Part shown: positions 35,248 through 46,584 of the stretch, one piece after another | Layout: the number at the start of each line of letters is the position of its first letter | Position numbering within the stretch: position 1 is the stretch's first letter | NCBI GenBank assembly: GCA_032821775.1 | Contig: JAVLRN010000002.1 | Location: 186,001-250,000 of the forward strand | DNA: 64,000 nucleotides | Source of the DNA: Sanguinoderma infundibulare | Taxonomy: Eukaryota > Basidiomycota > Agaricomycetes > Polyporales > Polyporaceae | Direction: 5' to 3' | Position numbers and translations under genes: made by a program | Notes under the pieces: generated by a model | What the model was told of the DNA's origin: nothing | What the model saw: the letters and a program-made list of their open reading frames with translations, nothing else | The model's database searches: none

Positions 35248-36668
35248 ATGCGACTGGAAATTAATACAGGATTGAAACAAGTTCGTATCAGGTCTCCGAC
35301 TCCACCTCAAACACCTCCATCTTTGGCCGGCATAATTGGTGAAGCATCTCCGGAACATAGCAAGCAGCTTCCGCCGCAAGAACACGATCCAACGACAGGA
35401 TTTCTGGACTGCCAACGAGACATCTCACCCACATCGGCACCACCGTCGCAGTCCTCATTGTCATTTGATCCATCTTCACCACTCTCCGGAGAGCCGGTGG
35501 TGCCCTTTCCATTATCCCCTTCCACTGGCGGCAGCGAAATCGACCTGCCGATGACGGGCACCCATAGCAGGGACGAGCTGCCATCGTCCCCTTCCACCGT
35601 CGGCATGGACGTTGCCCTGCCGATGACCGGCGAGCTCAGCGAGGATGAGCTGCCGGCGTCCTCTTCCCCTGTCGATGCTACGTTCGACCTGCTGATGACC
35701 GGCGAGCTCAGCGAGGATGAGCTGCCGGCGTCCTCTTCCCCTGTCGATGCTACGTTCGACCTGCCGATAACCGGCGAGCTCAGCGAGGACGAGCCGCCGT
35801 TGTCCCCTTACCCCGTGGATGCTACGTTCGACCTGCCGATAACCGGCGAGCTCAGCGAGGACGAGCCGCCGTCGTCCCCTTCGCCCGTTGATGCTACGTT
35901 CGACCTGCCGATAACGGGAGAGCTCAGCGAGGACGAGCCGCCGTCGTCCCCTTCGCCCGTTGATGCTACGTTCGACCTGCCGATAATGGGAGAGCTCAGC
36001 GAGGACCAGCTGATGTGGTCAGATGACCAGACAGACGGTGCGCTTGTCGTCCAAGAATCCCAAATCACAATCACGAGTGAGTGGACTTTGGATCTACTTG
36101 GCCAATTGACATTTAATTGCAATTGTGTTGAATAGGGCCGCTGGCAGAGTCGGTGTTTCCGGAGATGATCTACGGTCTGTTCACCAATCGTGGATTCGAA
36201 TCGGCAGCTCCTCCAATGTCCCCCATTCAATCGCCGTCTCAGACCGACACATCCCGGAGATCCCAAAGCAAAGAGGCTAGGGGGCCTGCCGAAGTGATGA
36301 ACGATCCGATCAACATGCACGGTCTCTTTGCCACTCGCCCATTTGATCCGGCAGCTCGCCCTGTGCCCGCTATCGAATCTACAGGCCAGGGTAACATGTC
36401 CCTGGGACCCCCAAGCGAAGAGGCTAAGGAGCCTGCCGTGGTGACGCATGACCCCCAAGCTGGGGTACATTCTCGCTTATCCCGCATGCGTGCTGATCGA
36501 GAAATACTTGCAGCTACTATAGAAGGGCTGACGGAGGCTGAATTGATCGCTCGCCAGTTGCACGGCACCGCTTTCACCAGCGGTCCACAATATTGGCGAG
36601 CATACCAAGATTCACTGACCCAGCGAGTCACGGCAGTGGATACAGTATGGGAGAGTCTACAGGAGTGA
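35248..36668 (+). CDS. Acidic tandem-repeat protein of the KDZ element
   Basis: Exons 35248-36076 and 36136-36668 join in phase to 453 aa. Residues about 90-260 consist of six 24-residue units with the core (T)GELSEDE(L/P)P and VDATFDL. The DNA period is 72 bp (35550-36010), and the central copies are nearly identical. The units are acidic and Ser/Pro-rich, like a disordered interaction or activation region. The C-terminal third is helical (ILAATIEGLTEAELIARQL). No known domain was found. It is the right-most gene of the element and points toward the right end. Copy number of the repeat is likely to vary between element copies. Confidence 0.65.
35550..36010 (+). repeat. 72-bp in-frame tandem repeat
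   Basis: Six units of 72 bp encode the 24-residue acidic repeat. Units at about 35690-35990 differ at only a few bases, which suggests recent expansion or homogenisation. Confidence 0.8.
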
Positions 36669-37649
36669 TTTTGGGCATTATGTTTCGTTGTAATTGTATC
36701 TCGCCATTGCATATTGAAATTCGATGATATTGTCAGTTGGGGAAGAGATTGGGGGATGTGCCAGTGCTCATAATGCAAGGTACTCACAATACTTGGTACC
36801 AAGGCTTAGTAGTCAGCCGGAAACTGAAAGGAATTGCTTCACTACACCGGCCGAGGATCAGCTGTAATAAGCCTTACCCACCGGCCGAGATACTTCTGCC
36901 CTGTAGATGCTTTCCGGCCGGTGACTTCACCCAGTACACCTAGACCGCGTAAATTCGAACTTGTTGTACATTTTTGTGAATACCGCTATAGAGGGCATGT
37001 ATTTACAACAATTGGACAGTCAGGATACATGAGCATGACAATCTGTGGTTAACTGGGGCACGCGACCGGCCGGCCTGCCTAACCCTATGATACGCGGTAT
37101 TCTGGCCGGGCCCGATTCCCTAGCAACCCCAGGGTTATGTTACCGCCGGGTAACTGGTAAGTCCTATATATAGTGGTGTAACTATGTGAGACTCCTGCTT
37201 CCGCAAATACCCTCGGAACCTCCGGACCTCTGCCTGGAGCCTCGACCCTCCCACTGTCTCTCCCAGAGCAGCATGCGACGGAAGCAGAGGTTTTCGGAGC
37301 ATCCTGAGTAGGGACTCGAGTCGGCTGAGTGCGGTTGTAAGGCTCTGGTCGTGCTTCACGAGCCTTTTGAATGTGTGTCGGGCCAAGGACAGGCCTCGGT
37401 TCAGCTGGCATGATAGGGGATGGCTGAGAAACTCATCACACAAGCATTCAAATCACCGTCTGTTGAGTAAATTATCCCTCGAGGCATGAATCAGGGCCGC
37501 CACATTCCTATAAATGGCAGATCCCGTAGTGCATACTGGCCAAAACCTTATGCATTATGCATTAGTAGATTTCATGCATAAGTTCCCGCGTACGGAGTCC
37601 GTCCCCGCCAACAGTTATGCATTATCGGCACTTATGCATTATGAGCGCT
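36669..37649. repeat. Right subterminal arm of the KDZ element
   Basis: No gene is supported. CCGGCCG motifs occur at about 36846, 36881, 36913 and 37066-37115. The inverted counterpart of the left-arm ACCCGG...TTGCTAGG stretch is at 37119-37156. TTATGCATTATGCAT motifs crowd 37549-37645. These mirror features of the left arm. Confidence 0.6.
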
Positions 37650-37670
37650 TGCATTATGAGAAATTGTACT
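37650..37670 (-). repeat. Right terminal inverted repeat of the KDZ element
   Basis: It is the perfect 21-base reverse complement of 17696-17716 and ends in GTACT at 37670. Confidence 0.9.
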
Positions 37671-38039
37671 GTAGTAGTTTTCGTCGGGAGCAGGCCGTTG
37701 TTTGTACCTGTTAGGACCCCGCTGGCTTTGACGCCCGTCCATTTCTCAGTCAAGCCCACGGTTGTTGCTCGTTTATCCGATCTCCGGTCACGTATCTCCT
37801 TGGTCCTCCTAACATTCACTCTCTACGGGAAGTCCTTTCCACCACATGCACCACGTCACTGCCATTACTGACAGGTGCATTCGCATTTTCAGGATATGTG
37901 GAATAACGTAGATGATGGCCTTCTAAACATGTCACCACTACCATGTGGATTCCGAGTTGGATAAGTATTGTACAATATTTGTGGTCTTCTCGCAACAGTG
38001 ATTGAGATATTTGCCTGCGCTACAGCGAGCTACGCATTC
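37671..38039. other. Right flank of the KDZ element
   Basis: Spacer between the transposon end and the 3' end of the first YCII-domain gene. No gene was seen. Confidence 0.4.
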
Positions 38040-38527
38040 TCATTCGACCTTAGGCAACTCGTGAAACACCGGCGTCACGGTGATGCGCGCATGGTCCCAC
38101 TGTGAGCAATGTCGTCAGGTCGGACCCCTTGACTTCCAACAAGACCTCAGGAGATCACTCACCACCTCTCCGGACGTGTAGTACGGGTCCTTCTTGAGCG
38201 TCTCCCAGGCCTTCTCGACCGTATCCGCCTGGACGATCGAGTAAGAGCCCTGGCGCTTGTCGTGGAGGTTGGCATCCGAGGAGTTGGCACCCTCAGTTAG
38301 CAGGCCACCTGCAGCGACTGCAATCGGGGGGCGTGGGTGTTTGGTCAGCGCGAGATTCAGATGCTGCAGGGCACATCACGAACGGACGTACCGATGTATC
38401 CGTCTTTGACGAGCGGCGAGTTGTACGCCCTGTGGGCTGGGTTGTGCTTCGTACGATTCGCCACTGCGCCAGGAAGGTCACGGGCAAAGACGAGGAAGTA
38501 GTTCTTGTTGAGAGTCGGGACGGACAT
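38040..38527 (-). CDS. YCII-domain protein, copy 1
   Basis: YCII-related proteins are small ferredoxin-fold dimers. Some relatives are enzymes of ring-halide or lactone chemistry, but most fungal ones are uncharacterised. Exons 38392-38527, 38163-38317 and 38040-38099 join in phase to 116 aa. Family features are NYFLVFARDLPGA at the N-terminus, the RTKHNPAHRAY stretch (with His), GGLLTEGANSSDA and a C-terminal WDHARITVTPV strand. The paralogue at 47137-47608 has the same three exons, with the first two of exactly equal length (136 and 155 nt). Confidence 0.85.
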
Positions 38528-39150
38528 TGCGAGAGCGGATTGTAAACGGTTGCCAGTAACCGTGCTCGAAGCTCGGACTTTATACAAACAAGGACATTAG
38601 AAGAATGAGACGATGCGACGGGGGAAATCACAAGCTGATATGCGAAAATGGGACGTTGTGGTTTTGCTCAAGGGAGTGACTTGACTTGTGCGCAGTGTTA
38701 ATGCCGGAGAAGTCTGGAAGCCTCCTTGTGAGTGCACGAAGTAGACAGTCATGGATTCGAAAGTCACTTAGTCATATACCAATCGGTATGAAGTCGAACG
38801 AGCCTTGAAGTCAAACGAGGTTGTATGAGGAGACCTCGGGAACCAAGTCTCCGATCTTAGACTGCAGACATTACGAGCTTGGGATCCGCTGGTTGAGGCT
38901 GTATATTGGATCTGAGATTGGGACACGGTCTGAGCGGCGATGGATAGGCATAATACCATTTGGACACCCGAGTTTGCAAAGAGTTTCGAAGCGTCTTCGC
39001 GAAGCTCGAGAGAGGGCGAGCACTGTAACCGCGGGCGACGACTTGCAGCTGAGCCTGAGCGACCAGAACTGCGAGTCGGCCCCTCATCGCAGCGGAAGGT
39101 ATGGCATTGCTACGTGATTGAGTTTGGCAAACGGCGTGAGAATCGAACGA
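38528..39150. other. Intergenic stretch
   Basis: The upstream region of YCII copy 1. No further supported gene. Confidence 0.35.
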
Positions 39151-39589
39151 CAAATACAAGCTGAAAGAGCTATCGCGGAGGACGCGACTTGGATTTATTG
39201 AAGATCTCCTTCGACTCCGAGAATCTAGTGAACGTCGCCTCCTTCTGTTGAACGCCGGCCCCCAGGCAAGCGGTCTTGCTGTCGATATTCGTGGCCGGGC
39301 TTTTCACGAGCGCGATAATCTCGTTGCCGTCGTTGGCGTGGGCCCTGACCGGTCTGAACGTGTGAGGGGCAAGCATCGGTACGAGCAAGTGTTTCGTCCT
39401 GGTACCGTGCTGGCGATGCCGCCTAGTACTGGCACATTCTACCACACAGACAAGACCGTGATCACGGTCAAGACAGAGGGAGGTTGGTTTGCGCCTGAAT
39501 ACGAGACACTTCGTGTAATTGAATACAGGGCATGGACGTTCGTCAAGACGTTAGGACTGGCCCTGGAGGTGCCAGTAGGAGCAAAATAG
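39151..39589 (+). CDS. Hypothetical ORF, 5' end unresolved
   Basis: An open frame from about 39140 to the stop at 39589 gives a natural-looking product of roughly 145 residues. It includes RTRLGFIEDLLRLRESSERR, a V-rich beta-type segment (NLVAVVGVG) and GTFYHTDKTVITVKTEGG. There is no ATG at the start of the frame, so an upstream exon or a lost start is likely. No family was recognised. It lies between YCII copy 1 and the broken KEN-box gene. Confidence 0.35.
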
Positions 39590-40395
39590 CAGACCAAGAT
39601 CATTAAGCGCCAGCGCACTTCCGATCTCGTCAGATGCCCTTCGACGCTTCACCGTCACCACCATTTCCTACTTGGTTCCTTGCTTCACTAGCACAACCAT
39701 TCCTCACAACGCCTCTGTTCGACCCCGTGCTCTCCAGGTTCAGTCAACTCCTAATGTCAGTCACGTCACCTCGAAGCGTCGCTTCCATGTCCTCGTATCG
39801 TGCGAATGAAGACAACGCGCGTGGTCTAGAAGCAGTATACATGTAAAGGCAGCTCCATTGCGGAACCTAGGAGGTATGTTTTCAACCGGTTGCGGGATGC
39901 GGGGCGGCCGTTCCGGAGGCATGATGGAGGTACACTGGCGCAGGGAAGGGACGAGGGGTGCGGGACTGGCTTGAGAGGTTAGGACTTGGACAGTAGGCGA
40001 CTGTCGTGCACTCCGGTGTTAGGCAGGGCTGGAAGGATGCAACACGCGAAGAATCGATGTGCGTTCCAAACGGTGTCCTAATACTTCCACAAAAGAAACC
40101 AACCAGGCTCGGTAAGGTTCATGTCACTCCTCTCCCTTTCCCAGTTGCCAATCTTCAACCTTTCCAGATTCTTCGGCACCGCCGTCAGACTTTATTCATC
40201 GTGGCCTAAGCCAGCACAGCGTCCGAAGCAGCCAGAGCAATCATTTACACCCCTTCTCCAACACGCATCATCCGTGGTCCTATTCCTGTCGAATCTACTC
40301 CTCTGGTACGTCTGCTATCGCTTGATGCGTCCTTGTGACTCACCAGCGAACGCTTGTGACATTCGCACAGTATTCTCCAGTGGAACGTCGATGTT
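39590..40395. other. Unassigned stretch
   Basis: Short ORFs only. It may hold 5' exons of the broken gene that follows, but none could be joined with confidence. Confidence 0.3.
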
Positions 40396-41740
40396 TTGCG
40401 AGCATGTTTCCTGCCGCCATCATCTATATCTCCTGCCCACCCGCCACCCACGCAGGTTCCAATCGCGAGCAGTTGTGCACCGCTGGGGACGCTTGCTCTC
40501 GACGAGGATCCTTCGGTGCTGCGCCCATTCCTGATCGCCTCCTCACGCCTATCCCGTCGGACGAGGAGCGCAATATCCTCTACCTCAATGTCGATCGCGT
40601 CCGCTCTGATCCATTGCATCTCAATGACGTGGATGATTAAGGAGAACATTCTGACAGAGGATTACGATCTGAATGAAGACAAAGAGAACATGCGTCTGCC
40701 TCACCTCGCGCGCGATGACGTCCAGGAGAATGAGCCTCCCGCCGAAGGTTCTGGCTCACAGACCGACTTCGACGTCAACCTCGAGCCGTTCGACGAAGAG
40801 ACCGATGACTCCATCGCACGAATCCTTCTTGCATCTGTCCAGAAGACGGGTCTCGACCGACTCTTGGAGGAGCCGTCGTCATCTGGGAGCCCGACACACG
40901 CACTCCGGACGCCGCACAAGCACCGCAGTACGCATCACCGCTCGCCGCTGTCCACGCCGCACTTATCGGACGGGGCCTTGTACGGCTCGCACTCCGGACC
41001 GAGGTCTATGCGTGACGAGTCGCAGAACACCGTCAAGCCCTCTGTCGCGCGTCCCGCGAAGGGCAAAGCGGGCGCAGCGCTCGACACGGGCAAGGGTAGA
41101 GCAGTCCCGTCGCAGCCCCGCCAACCCCTTGCGATGCTCGAGTTCGAAGACCCTCACGCGGAGCCTCCGAAAGTCGCGGGGATGAAGCGCACGCGAACGC
41201 AGGGGGCACTGGAGGAGAGGGAGAGCGAGGACTCGGACGCGAAAGCGGCGGTGCGGAGGCTCGAGGCGCTATTGTGAAAGCGGTCGAAGAAGGCGCGGCT
41301 GGAGGAGACGAGCAAGAAGGGCAAGGGCAAGGGGAGGGAGAATGTGCCAGACAGCGAGGATGAGGAGATGGATAGCGACTCGTCGTCGCCGAAACCTCCT
41401 GCTCGTATGGCACGGGGAGGGGTCGTGGACGAGGGAGAGGTCGCGGGAGGGCGGGTGGCCCGGTCGCGAATGGGCGCGCGACTGCTCCGTCGTCCAGGGG
41501 ACGGTCGACGTCGCGAGGCCGGCCACCGAGGCCGAAGTCGAAGGGGAAGGGGAAGGAACGTGCAATGGAGGAAGTTGATCCTGACGAGGATGAGGTGCGT
41601 GACCCGCCATTATGCTGTTGAGATGGAATTTGGAGCTGAGGGGATCGTGATGGTCAATGCAGGAGAGGGCGCGCCAGCGTCAGGAACGGATCGAGTACTT
41701 CCGTAAGCTGCAGGAGTACAGTCGGAGGACGTGTATGTGA
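40396..41740 (+). pseudogene. Broken gene for a KEN-box, basic nuclear-type protein
   Basis: Long coding-like frames are interrupted three times. The frame with RNILYLNVDRVRSDPLHLND passes into another frame near 40636. A TGA at 41275-41277 splits EALL from KRSKKARLEE in one frame. A one-base shift near 41410 is needed to reach RGRGRGRGRGRAGG and KSKGKGKERAMEEVDPDED. A GT-AG intron (41595-41662) then joins ERARQRQERIEYFRKLQEY to a stop at 41740. The product carries an EDKENMR motif (a KEN box, a degradation signal for APC/C-Cdh1), a basic cluster and acidic patches, suggesting a nuclear cell-cycle protein. I do not recognise the family. Sequencing error is an alternative to true pseudogenisation. 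Confidence 0.5.
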
Positions 41741-42350
41741 TATGAGCGGTTTCGGTTGCCGTCCATGTCGGTGACTGGTTATGATATCGGGTTCTTGTTT
41801 GTCTCTGCGTCGCTGTCGCTGCTCGCTGTCTCGTGTCCTCCCCGTACTGCCTGGCGCATCTCCGCTGTCGCTTCGCCTGCGTTGTCCACCGTGTTCATAT
41901 GCTATCCTCTGTGCCTTGAACATCACCATGTACTTCGTCCATCTACTATTTCTATCATCTATCTATCCACAATCTATGAACCTCCGGCGCCATTGAATAC
42001 GTCTATCCGGTGCACGTACTCCCGATGGGTCATCAGTGATTTTTGTCACATAAATAAGCATGTTCTTCGAGGAATAAATACAATACAAGGCAGTCTAATA
42101 TATATGGCAGGCTAATCAAACGGTTTCGGTCTGTCTAGGTTTGTATATTTAACATTATGGCCCGGCCAAGTCAAGAAGCAGGAGTGTATGAACCAAAGGG
42201 CGCTTAGCGATGCAGCTCGAGTCGGAGGGGCTCTAATCGAGAGCTTGTTTCATCTTGTCCAGCTGCGAAGCAAACGTGGTCAACGCCCGGGCCAGTCCAC
42301 ATCGAGGACTCGAGGTTACTCGCAACCAATACCTCAACTCACCAGCGCAA
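41741..42350. other. Intergenic stretch
   Basis: No gene is supported between the broken KEN-box gene and the 3' end of the DUF6533 gene. Confidence 0.35.
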
Positions 42351-44085
42351 TCACGCACTTTCATTCTGTGCTGTGCTCGTGCCATCCATCTCATCGTTGC
42401 CTCCGGTCTGAGTCTGTGAGTCTTCATCTTCAGTGCCGGGTCCTTCTTCATCCACGCATGCCGAGTCCTCATCCCCGCTTATCAAATCTATGAAGCTTAT
42501 CCCGGTGAGGACAGGCTCGCCCATCGACGCTATGAATGCTGGGAGTTCTGCTGCCATCTGTGAACCAGCTGCATTGAAGTTGAGCAAGGAGATGGCCGAG
42601 GGCGAGGATGCGGAATAAGCAGAGCGGTCCACTTGCCGAAGGTCCAGGAGGAACCGGCAGATAAGTATGGAGCCCAATCTTCAACAGCAGTTTGAGTAGA
42701 TCGATGTGGGTGGGAGACGGGGATGTGGTTGACATATGGATTGAGGAGGATGGTAGTATCTGCAGTCAAAGAACTGAATCCTTGCTATAAATGCACAGTC
42801 AGGACTCCAGCACAGGGGATGCAGACTTAGTCACGGTACATGCCTTAAAGGTTATCAGGCTAAGGATGTCAAACAAAGTGAGAGCGCTGATTACCACACC
42901 ACTATATCAGTACCCAGTTAAGGGAGAGAGGACTCCTGACAGGTCAGCTCACATGAAGTAAATGCTTCCTGGACACCAAATTGGTCAGCCAATATCGGAT
43001 TTGGTGCAGGCCATCATACACACCATTGTACAACACTAGTAGTATGGACAAGTGATGGCCCCTTTAAGACCCCTCCCTGCATTCTCCAAGATGTGTATGT
43101 AGTACACCATGTTACAAGCAGCACAAGGATATTAGCCGCTATTGGGCAGAGCCCAGCCGCCAGGGTAACTATCATGGAACCATTGCATATGTTTCATTTT
43201 GCCTGTCAAACATCCAGGGAAGAGTGTTCACATGTTGGTGGTATGTTCAAGCTGGGAGCCTCACTACTGCAGTTGAAAGGACTGGGTAGTTCTATCCCAT
43301 TCCAAGTCTCAAACATTGTCTATAATATGACTCCAGGTAAGCCCAGGACCTGAGAGCCAATGAGTGGACATACCTGTGCAGTGATTTCTGGTACACCTAA
43401 GATGCATGTAAAGATGGTGATATATTTGTTTTTGTGAGATAAGGCATAGACTCGAATTGTTGAGAACACTGAGGTATGTCATGTTCAGCATGCAAGGGTG
43501 GAAAGCGAGCTCATACTTACTGAATATGATGAAGAGGAACATAATTTCTAACATGAATTGTATGTGACTGTTTATCTGACACCTGGGAGTGTCTTTCAAT
43601 GAGGATTCCACATCCAGCTAGATGGTAGATCATAACATACACCTAAGGGAATTGCAACCATGTATAGCAAGAACCACAATAATCATATAGAGTATGCACC
43701 ATTTCTGACATAGGAAATATAGTTTGAAACAAGAGAGCATAGTATATGAGAATTGAGTAGCGACTGATCATATAGATCAGCATCGACGCCGTGGGATTTC
43801 GGCCCCTGCCAAAATTCCAGAAGCAACAAATTTCCTCATCAAGGGTGATCAGCCAGTCATAGGCGACAAGGGCTACGCGTTGCGCCATGTATCAGCAAGA
43901 CTCTGGGACATCAAGGGTTAAGAATTACCAAATGCCGCGGTGATATAGTACTCCTCTGTCAGTCTTGGGACAATAACCGCGCCCACACGCAGATCAATGG
44001 TCAGCGTAGACAAAACCTGGCAATTCTTGAAAACTCACAAAGCGGACACAGCATCAGAAAAGGCGGACACAGCTGCAGATGCCAT
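42351..44085 (-). CDS. DUF6533-domain multi-pass membrane protein
   Basis: DUF6533 proteins are Agaricomycete integral membrane proteins of unknown function. The start ATG is at 44085 (MASAAVSAFSDAVSA). The first exons, 44039-44085, 43929-43963 and 43700-43872, join in phase and give EEYYITAAFG and then ALVAYDWLITLDEEICCFW, the DUF6533 hallmark, with LIYMISRYSILIYYALLF. Further exons are recognisable: FMLEIMFLFIIFS (about 43506-43565), VYALSHKNKYITIFTCIL (about 43388-43443), ANILVLLVTWCTTYTSWRMQ (about 43060-43130) and the tail RFLLDLRQVDRSAYSAS (about 42590-42660), which ends in an acidic region at 42351. The middle splices were not all fixed. Base composition is more AT-rich than neighbouring genes. 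Confidence 0.7.
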
Positions 44086-46584
44086 GGTTGTGAAAACAGT
44101 TGGTGAAGAGGCAGGAAGATGAGGGAGCAACTTGCGGTTCCAATGCTCGTTGCTGAGCGTTTTATAAGCCCGAGGACAGGGCGCTTGTGGCAGCGCCTCG
44201 AGTGCGCTGCTCATTCAGACTCTGGATCACCTTCGGAAAGGTATCAAAGTCGGCCAACCGGCCATCCCCGGAAGCCCCTAACATGACCTCGAACAAGCCA
44301 CACATGACAGCGAGCACGAAGTGGTCCTGATTGTTGCCGTCCAGAACGACCCGACCAGGTGTTCGAGCGAGATGGTAGCGAACCACGCGCGTCCGTACGT
44401 TCCGATCCAACATGTGAGATCATCTCAGGGCTCGCGATGCAACGCGATTCTCCAGAGAACACATCTCCGGATCCTGCCTTATCGCCAGCTGGCATGCAGA
44501 CGACGCGCGGGTGGCTAGACGATGGATGAGCATTGATGTACGTGCACGCCTACTCGTCGCTTCTCCCGCCTCTGCCCCCAAAACCGGAGAAACCTGCGAA
44601 GTCTACTCGGCAACGTATTAGTGTCTTGCATTGTGGCATATTCGTCCTATTACGCACCGATCGCACGCGATACCGCCGGATTGATCGCGATTATAGTCAA
44701 CCTTGAACACGCTTCTCGATACAGGAACAGCCTCCTTGCGCACGAACTCCACATTCACTCTGGCAGTTGCGTCTGGACAGCGCAACAGATACTGCGAGCT
44801 GTCAGCCCAGCGAAGACGCTTCACGCCGCCACAGCCATTCGACGGTCTCCCCGCGTACGCCGGGATGTCTGGTACTGGCCGAGAGCTTGTCCTTTCGAAC
44901 CTTGACTGCGCGCCGCTCAAGGGAGTGAAAGTGACATGTAGATCAGGCCGCTCACCTCAGAACCGTAAAGGACGTTGAGCATTTAGATGACGAGCGGTTG
45001 CTGGCGCGATAGAAACATCACAATCCTTATGATTTCTGCTGGCAGGGGCTGCCGTCGCGGATAACTCGGCGATAAACAACCTGCAGATATGCATTCTGTC
45101 AACAACGTGAGGCAGCGAGTGGATGACTGTATATTTACCAAATAGGTCATTCCAGGCATTCAGCCAGCCGCGGTCGCGGTAGCGCTGTGCATTCGCGCTT
45201 TTGCATTCGACTGCTCAGAGATGCCGTTCATCAGCAACCGAATGCTACATACGCGGAGCGGAGGGTTCGCTCACCTGGAGGTTGCACTCCCGCGTTAGCA
45301 GAGCCGGAGGCTGACCTTCAGAGACGTACCGAGGGACGGACAATAAACTGCGGATAATCATTACGAGCCCTACTGAAATACATGTAGAGTACGGAGCGAG
45401 GCCAGGTCCGCGATACCAGAAGATCCCCTCCGTGCCCATCGAGACGCCGGACGCCACGAAACCAAAGAGACCGCCTACCGCGTCCGAGGGTCGACAGATC
45501 ATGTCTTACAGGGAGAAAGGCGACACGGCTAAGCCGCGGATCGGGATAGATGCTGCGCGAGACGCGCATACAGGACCTGAACGGCGTTCCAGCCTGCGGG
45601 AGACGACCCTTGAACGCGTCGACGAGGGGCGAGCGCGTCGGTGGCGGGCATACCTCGACGAGACAGAGACAGGCCTTCTGCCCAGGCCCGTACTCGGCCA
45701 TGCCTGCCTCACGAAAGATAAGTTCGCCATTGACTTGATCACAGGGAGTATCCAACTTGCCGCCGGTGACGATATCGGAAAGCGCCATGCCTTCAGCACG
45801 GTGCGGCGCGCGAGGCTGCACCGCGCGTGAGCCCAACGCTTACGGCGGTACATGATGGACGGGAAGTGGGCTGCGGGGACCCAAGACGCACTTGATGGAA
45901 CGGACGAACTCACCTCCTCACCGACGGCGTTGACGGTTGGGAACCCTCAACGCGGTCATAGAGAAAGGCCAAGATGCGGATTCGTGCACCGCATGGTCTG
46001 GATTGGGGAAACCTGAGCGCAACTGATGATGGGCGACACGGCGTTCGGCTGGGATGCAGGGACGGGGTGTAGGGTGAAGCAAGTCTGAGAAAACAAATCA
46101 GTTATGTCGGAGGGAGTAAAAGCGATGTTAGTGAGAACGCCGAGGGAAGGAAGACGACCGTCCAGTTGCCTGAAGGAAGTGCACCCTCAGCGACGGCGGC
46201 GGCAGCGATTGCCCAGTGGTTGGGAGGTGTCTAAGACTGCAGGCAGACCGGCGGGCATAAGTCGACCGCAACAGGAATGTTGCTCATACAGACGGCGACC
46301 CTGCAAGGACAGTGAAAGAGTGAGAGAAAACAACGAGGAGCAGCGACCATCGGAGGCAAACAGCAGCACAGCTCCGCAGTTGGGCGCCAAACGCCACGTG
46401 GCGCATTTGGTCCGCACGCCCACCATCACTGCAGTCACCTCTCCGTCGCTTCCTTACGGGTTCCGGGCTGGTATACTGCCCACAGGTACCGTCTATTTCT
46501 CAGCATCGTGGACCCAGATAATTGACTCGCCCTCGTTCTTGACAGCCCAAACACAGTGGCAGATGGAAATCATAATTCGACGTC
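44086..46584. other. Unassigned 2.5 kb stretch
   Basis: Several medium ORFs occur on the minus strand (44162-44413; 45318-45836; 45506-45913). They have partly natural composition but no recognised domain and no consistent splice chain. They might be remnants of another DUF6533-like gene, because 44162-44413 resembles a C-terminal tail of that kind. I would not call a gene. Confidence 0.3.

Larger units (their letters stand above)
17696..37670. mobile_element. ~20 kb KDZ-class DNA transposon carrying a TET/JBP gene
   Basis: The element is bounded by a perfect 21-bp terminal inverted repeat starting AGTACAATTTCTC (17696-17716; reverse complement at 37650-37670). It encodes a KDZ transposase (21878-25732), a TET/JBP dioxygenase (25803-27572) and at least five accessory ORFs. 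KDZ elements with linked TET/JBP and divergent HMG-domain genes are known in basidiomycetes. Here the gene order is a 262-aa protein, transposase and TET/JBP on the minus strand; the HMG-like ORFs on plus; coiled-coil and zinc-cluster ORFs on minus; and an acidic repeat protein on plus. No exact target-site duplication was found beside the repeats. Imperfect similarity of the flanks (GGTATAGT versus ACTGTAGT) may be an eroded one. Confidence 0.9.

Noticed and set aside
36669..37160. A CRISPR-like or regularly spaced repeat from the CCGGCCG motifs
   Set aside because: Spacing is irregular, the motifs are short palindromes, and the genome is eukaryotic.
37714..37820. A retroelement or LTR at the right side of the KDZ element
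   Set aside because: No polymerase, integrase or long direct repeats were found. The ends are short inverted repeats instead.
42780..43900. A separate AT-rich transposon remnant
   Set aside because: DUF6533 exons with consistent splice borders occupy this stretch, so it is a gene with several introns.
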